Of a stretch of 64,000 bases of DNA, positions 43,604-53,493 are shown piece after piece (within the stretch, counting starts at the first letter, position 1; every line of letters begins with the position of its first letter). The notes under the pieces were generated by a model, which worked only from the letters and a program-made list of their open reading frames with translations, searched no databases and had not been told where the DNA came from. A program made the translations under genes and the position numbers. Location of the stretch: NCBI GenBank assembly GCA_023974075.1, contig JAMFTG010000154.1, forward strand, positions 1 to 64,000, written 5' to 3'. The DNA comes from Chaenocephalus aceratus (lineage: Eukaryota > Chordata > Actinopteri > Perciformes > Channichthyidae).

Positions 43604-46600
43604 AAAGGCATATATTGCGCCCCAAAAATAATTATATAAATTACAAACAAACAAAGCATTCTCTATCCAGATGGTAAGTCTTCTGGAATTTGTGCGAGAC
43701 CGTTAGAAAAGCTGTAAATGTATCAAAATGACTAATTGTGTTATCCTCTGTGGATCAAAATCGTATGGTGATACACTTACTGGGTCTGGCATTAATACAC
43801 AAATATATAAACACAAGCTAAAATAAAGACATCATTGAAAATGTTTCAGCTGTGCACAAAAACACACAGTTCTCTGAAATAACCCTAAAGCCTGTTCCAT
43901 CCTAATTTTTCATTAAAACATCCTTCTGCTCTCCTCATCTGCTCTAATGTTTCCACAAAGAACACCCAGTGGACGGATACTAAAAGCTGCTAAAAAAAGA
44001 TTTCCAAACATGAAAGTAAATAAGGTGTTTCAGGGTAACCTGCTTCGTTGAAAGTACACACACACACAGACACACAAAAGCAAAACAAAATACATTTCAG
44101 ACACAGATTATCAACAGTTTATATGAAACAAAACGGAACATTGTCTGGATGGCAAGCATGATGGATGATCTGAGCTTTGAAGTTACATATTATGTCCTGT
44201 TGTGTTTCCGATTACTATGGAAATGTAAGTGATGATGCTTAAAGAAAAATCAATATAGCTTGTGCATATCTCTAGTTACACTCACCAGGCCTGCTCCGCG
44301 GTAGCGAGGGGCCACTTGGGGCGGCACTTGTGAGCAGTGGTGTTGTCAGTACGCTGAAAAGAGTCCAAGTTGCTGATGACTGCATAGGGGATCATGATGA
44401 CCAAGGCTAGCACCCAGGTCGCAGCAATCACCCGATAGGCATGGGAGCGGGTCTGCCACACCCTCGACTTCAGAGGGTTACAGATGGCACTGTAGCGCTC
44501 GATAGCTATGGCAACCAGGCTAAATGTGGAGATGCTCACAGATATTCCTGTAAGCAAAACAGATTGTTTAAAGGTCACCTAATGTGCAAAATCCACTTTT
44601 TCATGTATTTTATGCATAAATATGTTTCCCCTCTGTAAAGAGATTCTGAAAGTTTCAGGAAAAAAGATACTCTCTCTTTTTGTCCTGATCCATTTATATA
44701 AAAACCTGTCTGAAAATGAGCTGATCAGATTTTGGCCACTTTGTGATGTCATACGTTTTTTTTTGCTTTATCACCTGAATCTCCTCCTAGAGCACCATTG
44801 TGTTCTTTTTAACCAAATATCTCGCAGAGGGGCGTGGGCAAGCCCGCCTTAACCTGCCATCAGGCCCTGGAGCTGATGGTTTTGGAGGCCCCCTATTTGA
44901 ACAACAAATCAAAGCCATTTATAGCCTCGGCAGGCCCTGTGATCACACTTCTCCACTCTGCTCTACGCGCGCCTGGTCCTCTCCTCCAGATGAGTGACGT
45001 ATCGGGCCTCCCTCATGTATTTGTCCGGTTGCCGTTGGCTCCCCTCCACGTAGCAAGTCCTCGTCATCCTCCCATCTCCTCCAACAGATAATGTCCCTCC
45101 TGTCTGTTTTCCCTCTCCCGCTACTCCATCGCTATCAGAACCAGACGGCCTACTTGGCTCCGAGGCCCCGCGGCCGCTCGGTACAGAACTCATCTGTCCT
45201 TCCTCCTCATGCTGGCCTACAGGTTTAAAATAACCTGCAAGCTTCGGCATTTTTTATAATAGCTGCTTGTCTCCAAATTACTTTTCCCTCAAGAATTTCC
45301 TTTCCCGAGCGCCACTCTCAAACTTTTTCTTCTCAAACTTTTTCTCCTAAACATCCTTCATCTGTCACTCAATCACTCGCAATTTGAATACGTCACATGT
45401 GAAACATATTCTCATTCTGATTGGCTGTTAAGTGGTGCCCACTGACTGTTTCGGAGTCATCATTTTTGAAAAAAATCTCTGGAATCCATCGATCTGATTG
45501 ATTAGCGGAGTAAATGATCAAAATACTACGGAGGGAAGATATTTTCGTTTGGATTACTGGTCTGGGGGAGTGTGGGTGTATACGTGTGTGTGTTTGTGTA
45601 TTTTTGCGTTTGTGTGTATTGTGTTTGTTTCCCGGGGAAACACCGGCTGTTGTTATGCCTGCTGTGACGTCAAGTTACTCCGTTCTCTGCTTGTAATTAT
45701 GCCGAAGCTTCAAAGTTGTATTTATCATCTGAATTTGCCGAAACAAGTTTAATATTCTGAAAGCCAAGACTTTGTTCATTTGAAATCAGATGAAAACAAA
45801 CTGTAACGGACCCTGCCGTGTTATCTATGATTACTATACGCCTTACATTCATAATTTCAGCGGAGGGGGGGGACAGCAGAACAGCAGAGTGCGAGGGAGA
45901 GCTGTCTTCTTCCCTTTACAAGCTTCACATTTATTTATCGTGTGATTTTGGAAATAAAAGTTTCATATTCTGAAAGCCAAGACTTTGTTTATTTAAAAAA
46001 AAATTAAAAACATCAGAAATACAAATTTGTATTGGCTCATGATAGACCCCTGATCTCCGTAGGCCCCTGGGCTTCAGCCCAGGTCAGCCCGTGCATTAAG
46101 GCAGGCCCTGGGCGTGGGGAGTGGCTCCTTATTTCCAACAGACACAGAATCACTTTTGATAGAGAGCTAAAACAGAGGGGTTTATTGCATGCTACAATGC
46201 ATGATCTGTTTGGTATTTTGAGCCAAACACTTCAGAGATATGTTTTGTATATAACTGAGAACTATAATATATTGATGAAAAAGAGTATAATAGGGGACCT
46301 TTAAAAGTAAGTAAACAAATACAAGCTATCTTTACTTTTGATGAATGAAAAGTGATTACCGCTCTGTGCTCAGAACAGAGCTTGGGCCCGCAATATGAAA
46401 GTCAGAAAAACAAGTTTGTTGATGTTTGAATGTAATATCTGCGATCACAACGGAGAACAAAATGTGGTGCTCTGTGGAGATGAGCCTGCAAATGAATATA
46501 ACGTACGGCGGGGATGGTTATCTGAGTCTTGATAGGAGAAATCATGTTGGCCTGTGCCACAGATATTATCGGACATCCCTCCTGACAGGACAAGACGGGA

Positions 46601-46636
46601 AATTACTCTTTATCCATGTTCTCAACAAGAATACAG

Positions 46637-46725
<89 letters not shown>

Positions 46726-49700
46726 ATCTGTGTGTATGCGCGAGCCAGATCCCAATGAAGATCAATCAGCCAACAGTCAATCACTTTTTCTCAATGCACG
46801 ATAGTTATCTTTCTAACATTAACATGCCATCTTCTTACTTTAGTTTAATCCAATATGTTCTATGTAATCTCAAATTTCTTGTCTTTCACGGTTGGCAAAA
46901 AGTTTTTTTTAATTTTTTTATTATGTTATATAAATGTTATTTTTCTCTGACTTTTCCAGAATGGATATTTCCCTTGATGCAGACTAGGAGAAATACCCTT
47001 TCCTTACTCAAACTCACCCATGAACCTCCCACAAACAGGGGAGTTAATGAAAATGTTACTCTTCAATAGTAATTATACCTTTTGTAAAGTGGTGGACAGG
47101 TGGTCAGTGAACTTGTTAACTCCCTAAGTCAGTGGTTCTCAAACTTTTTCTGTCAGGCCCCCCCTTTGGAGAAAAAAATAAGTCGGGCCCCCCCAACACA
47201 AATAGTCAGGCTCAGTGTGTATTTTTAAATATTGAAGTTAAAAGCCTCAATCTGGTGCACTTTGAGAGCAAAATGAAGAGATCTATGGATACATCTCTCA
47301 ACACCTATATGAAACAGAACTGTAACCACATTTACTTTTTCTTTATGGATATTTTACAAATCACCCTTTTAAACTTTCATATAGTCATATAGTATTTCAT
47401 ACCTGTTTTTCATTTATTCCCTTTTTTATAATGATCATATAAACTTGTGCCTCGGAAATAATTGTTTACATTAATGGTGACCAAAACGTTTGAGACCCAC
47501 TGAGATAACTTAGACTAAAGTTAACTATCTAAACACTCAGAGTCCTTTAGTTCACTGAGCCTCTCAGTCTGACAGGAGAGGACTCTCCTCCACTTTGTTC
47601 CGTTAGCGTAGCTCGCTAGCACCAGAAGCTAACAACTACGATCTCCGGTACCGGTGCGCTCTCTCTCTCGCTCGCGCACGCACACACACACACAAAATGG
47701 CTCGTTCCACACACACACAGAGCCAAGCTTTAATGAAACACAGAGACCCAGACGTAATAGTACTATCATATTATTTTCAAATCAATAATTTTTAAATTAT
47801 GATATTTTATTTTTTTAAATGACCATTGTTCCTCCTGATCTCTCGCGCCCCCCCTGTCATGTCTCTGCACCCCCCACTTTGGGAACCACTGCAGCTTGTT
47901 TCCTGGTGGTTGCAAATAAGTTTACAAGTAAAATAAATCAATACAGTAGCTTCATCTTAGTTTTATTTCAGGAGTACAATAGTTGGTGTCAATGTTGTAG
48001 TGTGTAGCCCCCCCTTACGCTTTTTTATAGGATGCCAGTTGACATCTTTTCAATGCAATTTGAGGTCAAATGAAAGTAACATTAAAGCATATTATAATCA
48101 ATTAGCCGTCTGGCATCTGTAAGGCTGTGTATACTAATAATTGGACATATGGTTGTTGTTATTCACGAAAATGTTTCAAGAAGAAATGGTGGATTCCCAT
48201 ACTTAAAAGTGCATGGAGAGTCATAGTTTTGAAAAAAACATGGACGTCCTGATTATAAGAGAATGTCTGTGGGTTTTCTTTATTAAATGTAATGGGTCTC
48301 TGCCGTCTGTCTGTGCTTTATTGCCTGTACACTGAATACAAATGTGTTCAAAACATTTGGTCATGGTAATTATTCTGAATAGTGAATGAATACATGTTGA
48401 CTTCTCTAAACCTTCAAAGCACATTTTTTTAAATAAGGGGGATCATGATCCTTCACTTTTTGTTTGTACATAAAAAGCCTAATTATATCTGAAACAACCC
48501 TCTGTGGCAACAGTGCAATACAATTGATCTAGAGCAGGCATATTCAACTAGCGGCCCACGGGCCGAATCAGGTCCTTCAGAACTTTTTTCTGGCCCACAA
48601 GAGGTTGCCTGCAAATCGAAATGGCATATGTGTAATAGCATAAATAAAACTAATGTCTGATCACACTAAATCCGACGATGCGGCAAAAACGCTGATTTTT
48701 CCATTCATTTGAATTATTTAGAATCCATTATTTTGCCTGCCGCGCTCTGCTCATTAAAAAAAACAGCACTGTGTCCGCACTTGTCATTGGCTCAGTCAAA
48801 CTCACATTACACACTAGGTTCGTGGGTCACAGAGAAAGTACTTTAGTTAACAACAGCTTCAAGATGTCTCTCTCCAAGCCCAAGAAACGTAAAGTTGATT
48901 CGGAAAATCGATAATTCCAGAATGAATGGACTGACAAATATGTATTTACAAGTAATAAACCGGTGTGTTTATTGTGCAACGAAAGTATATCCGTGATGAA
49001 AGAATACAACGTAAAGCGACACTACAACTCAAATCACGGCTCGTTTTCTGCCAGTTTTCCCGTGGGCTCAGAAGAACGGAGAAGGAAAGTACAGGGACTG
49101 CTAGCATCATTTGAACGGAGTCAAGTGGCCAACAATGAGGAAGTTGGCCTTGCTTATACTGACAATGTTTGGATCTACCTATACTTGTGAGTCTAGCTTT
49201 TCTCATATGAATGCCATCAAAACAAGGGCACGTTGCTCCATGAATGAGAAGTTGCATGAGTGTCTCGGGATTGCTCTTACCACTTATGAGCCAAACTATG
49301 CTGAAATAGCTAAATCAAGGCAGTGTAATTTCTCTCACCGACTCAAACAGGCTAAACATGACAGAAGTCTGATGCATGGTATGTATGCAGATCTGTTGTT
49401 ATGGTCATTCATTTTATGGTCATTACTCAACTTAAGCCTACTTACTGTTTCGAAAATTGTAAAAATGTTTCCAAGATATGAATGTTATTGTGAGTCTGAT
49501 GGCTATTGTTTTACTATGTTCTATTTGCATTTAGTATTACATTTTATGGACTTGTGTTGTCTTCAAAGCACCTTATATATGATTGGAAGTGTTGAGGATA
49601 TTATACACAGGGCTACTTACTGTTAATGTGATGAATACTGTTTTATTATATTCATCTTGTTTTGTACATTAGTGGACATGGAACTGTTGGGGGAAAAAAC

Positions 49701-50873
49701 CTCATGTCTCTTTAGTTTTAAAGATGCAACATTTTGCACTTTTGTGTCAAGCCTTGTAACCGAAGCTTTCCTTCTTTTTTATGGACTGATTGCTTTCTGT
49801 AATTGAAGTAAAAAAAAAGGGATGCACTTGACTAGTTCATTTAATGTATTAGTATCTATTAACACTACTGTAAGCAAGAGTTATTTGTAGTGATTCCTTG
49901 ACAAAGTATTGTGTGGCCCACAAACCCCCAGTGGTTTTCCTATTTGGCCCACTTGCTAATGAAGTTGAATAGCCCTGATCTAGAGAGACCATTTCTACAT
50001 AAATGTTAAAAAGTTAAAATGTTTACAAGGGGGGACCCTTATCAAAAAAGTGTAATTTTGATAAGGGGGGGACCCTTATTATTTTTGCTGAGTGAAAAAC
50101 ATATTATTGGGCAACATAGTGTATCAGGATAATTTAGGCTTCCTCTATAAATTACATCTTATGAAACATCTAATGGAAAAGCCACAATCAACTGCATTAT
50201 GACAGTGCATACATATTCCTTTATTGGCTAAACCCTAACTCCACAGGAGGAATCTTGACACAGAGATTCAGTCAAGATTTTATTTCCTTTACACACAAAA
50301 CTATATCCCTCACCTGTTGCCAATTACTGCCCCTTAGCCTATCACGTATAATGTGTTAGTCATGTGCTAGCCAATAGAAGTGCAAGTTTCACATAGCGAT
50401 TTCACTGTGTTGCTGAAGTAAACAAAGGAGTCCAATGGAGGCGGCAGGGGGAGGGAGCGAGAGGCACTCCTTCTGGAGGGAACTTTGGGATTTGAGCCTT
50501 TGAAGACCATTTACAGTACTTGCACAAAAACCTATAGAATAAGCTACAGTAAAGGGGACACTCCAATAAGCATAATAGGGCCTTTTTACAGTATATACAG
50601 TACAATCCTCCCTTCTCTCACCCATTAGGTAGGACACTATCTTGCACATGGCTGCTCCAAAGATGAAGTTCTTGAGGATGCTGGGGATTAGGGTGAAGGG
50701 CATGCAGAAGACGGCCATCATCAGGTCACTGACAGCGAGCGACAGCAGGAAGGTGTTGGTCACGGTGCGCATGCGCTTATTGACCGTCAGCACCAGAATA
50801 ATCAGCAGGTTGCCAACCACGCTCAGGAAAAAGATGAGTGAGTAGAGCAGGATCCGCAGTGTGTGGTCATCAC
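40326..50873 (-). CDS. cckbr: Cholecystokinin/gastrin receptor type B (cckbr-like), exons 2-5; exon 1 not seen
   Basis: Class A GPCR for cholecystokinin and gastrin peptides; family members couple mainly to Gq/phospholipase C at the plasma membrane of brain, stomach and gut cells. Coding exons: 50873-50622, 44547-44286, 42972-42845, 40867-40326 (minus), with consistent phases and GT-AG introns. About 394 residues are present, so with a usual N-terminus of about 50 the protein has normal length. Hallmarks: TM1 GN, ICL1 NKRMRTVTN, TM2 LAVSD, TM3 ERY, TM6 CWMP, TM7 NPIIY, and a Cys-rich palmitoylation site after TM7. Type B is favoured over type A by SYLMG, ERYSAIC, WQTRSHA, the W-P in extracellular loop 2, SRELY and the C-terminal SYTTVSTMG. 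Which of the teleost cckbr duplicates it is cannot be told. Introns 1 and 2 are loaded with transposons. Confidence 0.93.
42229..42290 (-). repeat. LINE 3' tail, L2-like, in cckbr intron 4
   Basis: On the minus strand the segment reads ..CCTCTGTGGGACTAATAAAG, then GTATTCTGATTCTGATTC, the tandem-tailed 3' end common to fish L2-type LINEs. No coding part is present. Confidence 0.65.
42411..42750. repeat. Duplicated 80-bp block flanking a GCACATAT minisatellite
   Basis: TTAGCAGCCAGGTATAA..ATTACACAGTTATTAA..TATTGCACATAT at 42430-42505 recurs at 42693-42750 with small changes. Between them about 120 bp consist of 9-12-bp units of (T/G)GCACATAT (42494-42612). The CAICAICAI-type peptide frame here is an artefact. 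Confidence 0.8.
42845..42972 (-). CDS. cckbr: cckbr exon 4: TM5 and start of intracellular loop 3
   Basis: The acceptor GTCTTTTAG precedes GTACATT; its first base completes the Trp codon from exon 3. Encodes YILLLLVLFAIPGLVMIVAY, GLISRELYRGIQFEMGHKKD and ST, then donor ACTG|GTGAGT. 128 bp, phase 1 exit matching exon 5. Confidence 0.93.
43510..43599. repeat. (CT)n microsatellite
   Basis: About 45 uninterrupted CT dinucleotides in cckbr intron 2; a smaller CT run lies near 43471. Confidence 0.98.
44286..44547 (-). CDS. cckbr: cckbr exon 3: TM3 to extracellular loop 2
   Basis: The acceptor TTGCTTACAG starts GAATATCTG; 262 bp with phases matching both neighbours. Encodes ISVSISTFSLVAIAIERYSA (ERY motif), SRVWQTRSHA and TM4 VIAATWVLALVIMIPY. 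Extracellular loop 2 has an N-glycosylation sequon (DNTT), the conserved disulfide Cys (HKCRPKWP) and EQAW before TM5. A TTAA transposon begins only 20 bp upstream of the acceptor. Donor CCTG|GTGAGT. Confidence 0.94.
44572..46300 (+). mobile_element. TTAA-flanked MITE, copy 2, in cckbr intron 2, carrying a nested hAT
   Basis: TTAA at 44568-44571 and 46301-46304. Ends AGGTCACCTAATGTGC and AGTATAATAGGGGACCT; the interior matches copy 1 at 11483-12104. The nested hAT is at 44839-46110. The left end lies 20 bp upstream of the exon 3 acceptor (minus-strand gene). Confidence 0.8.
44839..46110 (-). mobile_element. hAT element with 8-bp TSD GGCGTGGG, nested in the MITE
   Basis: The ends CAAGCCCGCCTTAA and TTAAGGCAGGCCCTG are imperfect inverted repeats. 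The exact duplication GGCGTGGG flanks them (44831-44838, 46111-46118). A minus-strand frame at 45250-44963 opens MPKLAGYFKPV and is Ser/Gly-rich, like the first exon of TTF-type hAT transposases; no catalytic core follows. An internal 40-bp direct repeat (TATTCTGAAAGCCAAGACTT) lies at 45751 and 45966. Confidence 0.85.
46639..46720. repeat. (TG)n microsatellite
   Basis: About 41 uninterrupted TG dinucleotides in cckbr intron 2. Confidence 0.98.
47130..47891. mobile_element. hAT-type MITE, CAGTGGTTCTCAAAC termini
   Basis: CAGTGGTTCTCAAACTTTTT (47130) and AAGTGGGGG..TTTGGGAACCACTG at 47891 are inverted termini of the widespread Charlie-like hAT type. No 8-bp duplication is clear (CCCTAAGT versus CAGCTTGT), so it may be old. 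No transposase. Confidence 0.7.
48535..49977 (+). mobile_element. Internally deleted hAT with BED finger and dimerisation domain, TSD ATCTAGAG
   Basis: The ends CAGGCATATTCAACTAG and ..GAAGTTGAATAGCCCTG are inverted repeats. The exact 8-bp duplication ATCTAGAG lies at 48527-48534 and 49978-49985. The transposase remnant is listed separately. Located in cckbr intron 2. Confidence 0.9.
48864..49380 (+). pseudogene. hAT transposase remnant (GTF2IRD2/ZBED-like), core deleted
   Basis: From ATG 48864 the frame reads MSLSKPKKRKVDSENR, has a stop (TAA 48912-48914), then continues FQNEWTDKYVF and the BED finger CLLCNESISVMKEYNVKRHY with NSNH. At about 49140 it jumps, with a frame change, to LALLILTMFGSTYTCESSFS and CLGIALTTYEPNY, the C-terminal hAT dimerisation domain. 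The several hundred residues of RNase-H-like catalytic core between are gone. Non-functional, but the two ends preserved are those needed for DNA binding and dimerisation. Confidence 0.85.
50622..50873 (-). CDS. cckbr: cckbr exon 2: TM1 to start of TM3
   Basis: The acceptor ..TGTGCCAG precedes GTGATGACC; the first two bases complete a codon started in exon 1. Encodes DDHTLRILLYSLIFF and TM1 to VGNLLIILVL, ICL1, TM2 with LSLAVSDLMMA, and FIFGAAMCKIVSYLMG with the disulfide Cys at the top of TM3. The donor is ATGG|GTGAGA. The open frame continues past the donor into non-receptor sequence, confirming the splice. Confidence 0.93.
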
Positions 50874-53493
50874 CTGGCACAGAGAGAGACAGGAGGAGAG
50901 AAGGTGTTAGTGTGTTTTCCCTACTGAACCACCAAATCTGATTTACATGAGGATCAATACAATCACGCTGTTGTTATTGATAACAACGGCCTGGAACCAA
51001 TAGAAATACTTCTGTGTTATACTAAAAATACTAGAACCAACTATCTGCTTTAGTCTCTTTTTATAATCCCCTTTTATTAGTGTGAATGCTGTGCAACTTT
51101 CTGCTACAGACTTCATTCCAACTTTAAAATGATCACAAGACATTCAGCTATTAAACTTGTATTCAGATTTCTGATATTGTTTACACTTTTTGAGATATTT
51201 CACTTAGTTTGGAGCTTGGTAAAGAGGCCTTCTTCAGATTTTAACATGAGTGTGTATTGCACAGCTCGTTAAGGCTTAGAGTGCGTGATGTCACAGCTAG
51301 AGTGGAGGAGAGCTTGAAGTTCGCCTTCAACCTTTTTCTTCAACCTGCCATAACTCCCAAATTCAGATCAATGGAAAGGCTCTCCTTTCACTGATTACTG
51401 CACATCTCCATGGAAACCTTTAATCTCTGGGCTCACACACAGGTGTTTGATAATGTCGTCACCTCAAACACACAGACTGGAGTGTAACAGACTGTCTCAG
51501 CCTATTATTTTCTGTCTGATGGAGACTTCATACTGACTTCAACATGTTCCACATATTTTATACATTATTGGTGAAGTATGGTTTTAGTTCAAAAGTTTGC
51601 AGTTAAAATATTCTGCTACTTTTCAAAGAATTTTTACTTTATTTTCTCTTCTTAATACACATTCATTCACTACTTACATTTAATATCTAACTCCAGCCTA
51701 CTTTCAGCTACAGAAACCATTCAACGATTAAATTATTCAGCTATTTCAGGACATTGAGGCTCTACATGTTGTTGTTTATACCTTTTTTACACCTTTTCTT
51801 TTAAATATTAAGCTTCTTCACTATTTTTCCTACTCTTCCAGTTTAACATTTTACTTTCAAGTTTTCAACAAAGTCCTTGCAATGCATTTGAGCTGTAACC
51901 ATTTTGATTCAAATCATTTTAATTTTTCTGCATTTCTCCACTAAGTTCAGCAACACACTTACTTGGTTTCTGTAGCTAAAAGCAGCTACCATTCAGCTAA
52001 TAACATATTCAGCTTTTTCTGCATTGTCAGCTAAATTCAGCAACAAATGTTTACACAGTTTACAGCATTCGCACACATTTTCAGCAGGAAATGCATTTTC
52101 TAGTTATAAAACTTAGTACACAGCTTGGTTGAATACTCGATTCTTATTGGTCAATTTGGACATTCCAGAGTTCTGTAGTTTTTTGCCAGCAGACTGCAGC
52201 TAAGGAGAACAGACCATTGCTAACGAAGATCAAAGGACCAAGTGCAGGCATCTCAATCCGCAGAAAGAAAGTCCCGGCAAATTAACATTAGACAACAAAC
52301 ATTAGTTTTGTCCATCAGAAAACACCATGGAAAGCTTTTGGAATATTCATTTTTATGTTTGTGGAGAGCAATACACTTTGGATTCATGATGGCTAAACTA
52401 TAAAGAAATTGAGGAAGTGAGCTTGATGAGTCCAGCTGGGCTTTTTTTAAATCAAGAGTGACAGTATTGAAGTCAAGTTACATCTGTTGGAGTGGGGTGG
52501 AGAATAAAAGAGAATATAAGTTAGTTATAAACATATTTACACATAGAATTGACCCACTAGACTAGTGTAACCAGGTATGACTGACAAAGATAGCAAAGCC
52601 TAGATCCTGTCAAATCATCATTAAAGTCCAATTCTGTATTTTTTTTTTGTGTGCACATGTTGTTCTTCACCACACAGAATGTGTGTACCAACATGAATAT
52701 AGTCCCCCTTCAAACATACTACCTGCAGTCTGTGCACTGAGCAATTGGCACCTTCACTGGAATGTTTTCTGCTTTCCCTGTTATCTTTACCCTAACACCT
52801 GCCTAGAAACAACACTTTTTTTAACAGGCTACCTGCTGGGTCTCTATCGTGGGTATTGAACGCACCCATGTGCACATCCGCAGGACACAAATCACATCAC
52901 ATGCAAATATCACTGACACAGTTGTAGAGACAACCTAACACACTCAAGCTTTAATCCTCTGAAAATATATCAGCACAGTCCCACGAAGGCACTGGTGCAT
53001 TATAATAAAAACATACAAAACATATAGAGAGGGTATATTCCCTGCAACACTAACCAAATGTTTGGCTAGCTCCATTTTTCTGTTGACTCACTGCAAACCC
53101 GTTTCATGGGGATATTTTTAAAGTGAATTGTTATCTTTCATGCATCTCTCCTTGAGCTTGACCCTTTTTCCATCTCAAGAGTTTTTTTGTGGTTTGCATT
53201 ATTACTTGAATTATTTCCTCTATTCCTGCTCTCAAGTAGAATTGTTTCGAAAACGCAGACACATATTGTAGCAGCAAAGCCAGCCACATAGCTTTCGTAT
53301 ATGACACATCAGATGGCATTTTTGTCAAATTGTTTTGAACACAGGCCCTTTGAACGTTTTGCTTGTTTAAAACCATACGTTGACAACAACATCATTGATT
53401 AATGTTTTCTTGATCATTACCCTCAGGGTTATTCTTTTAGTGTCATATCGATCACAGCTCACTGACTCTGAACATCACAAGTATATGATTAAA
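50874..53493. other. cckbr intron 1; no exon or element recognised
   Basis: AT-rich DNA upstream (minus strand) of exon 2. I looked for a short N-terminal exon with a phase-1 donor, Asn sequons and Cys residues and found no convincing one. Confidence 0.4.

Noticed and set aside
50389..50621. Extension of the receptor frame beyond exon 2 (GERREDCTVYTVKRPYYAYW..)
   Set aside because: It reads through a good splice donor (ATGG|GTGAGA), and the family continues instead with the sequence of exon 3, in matching phase.
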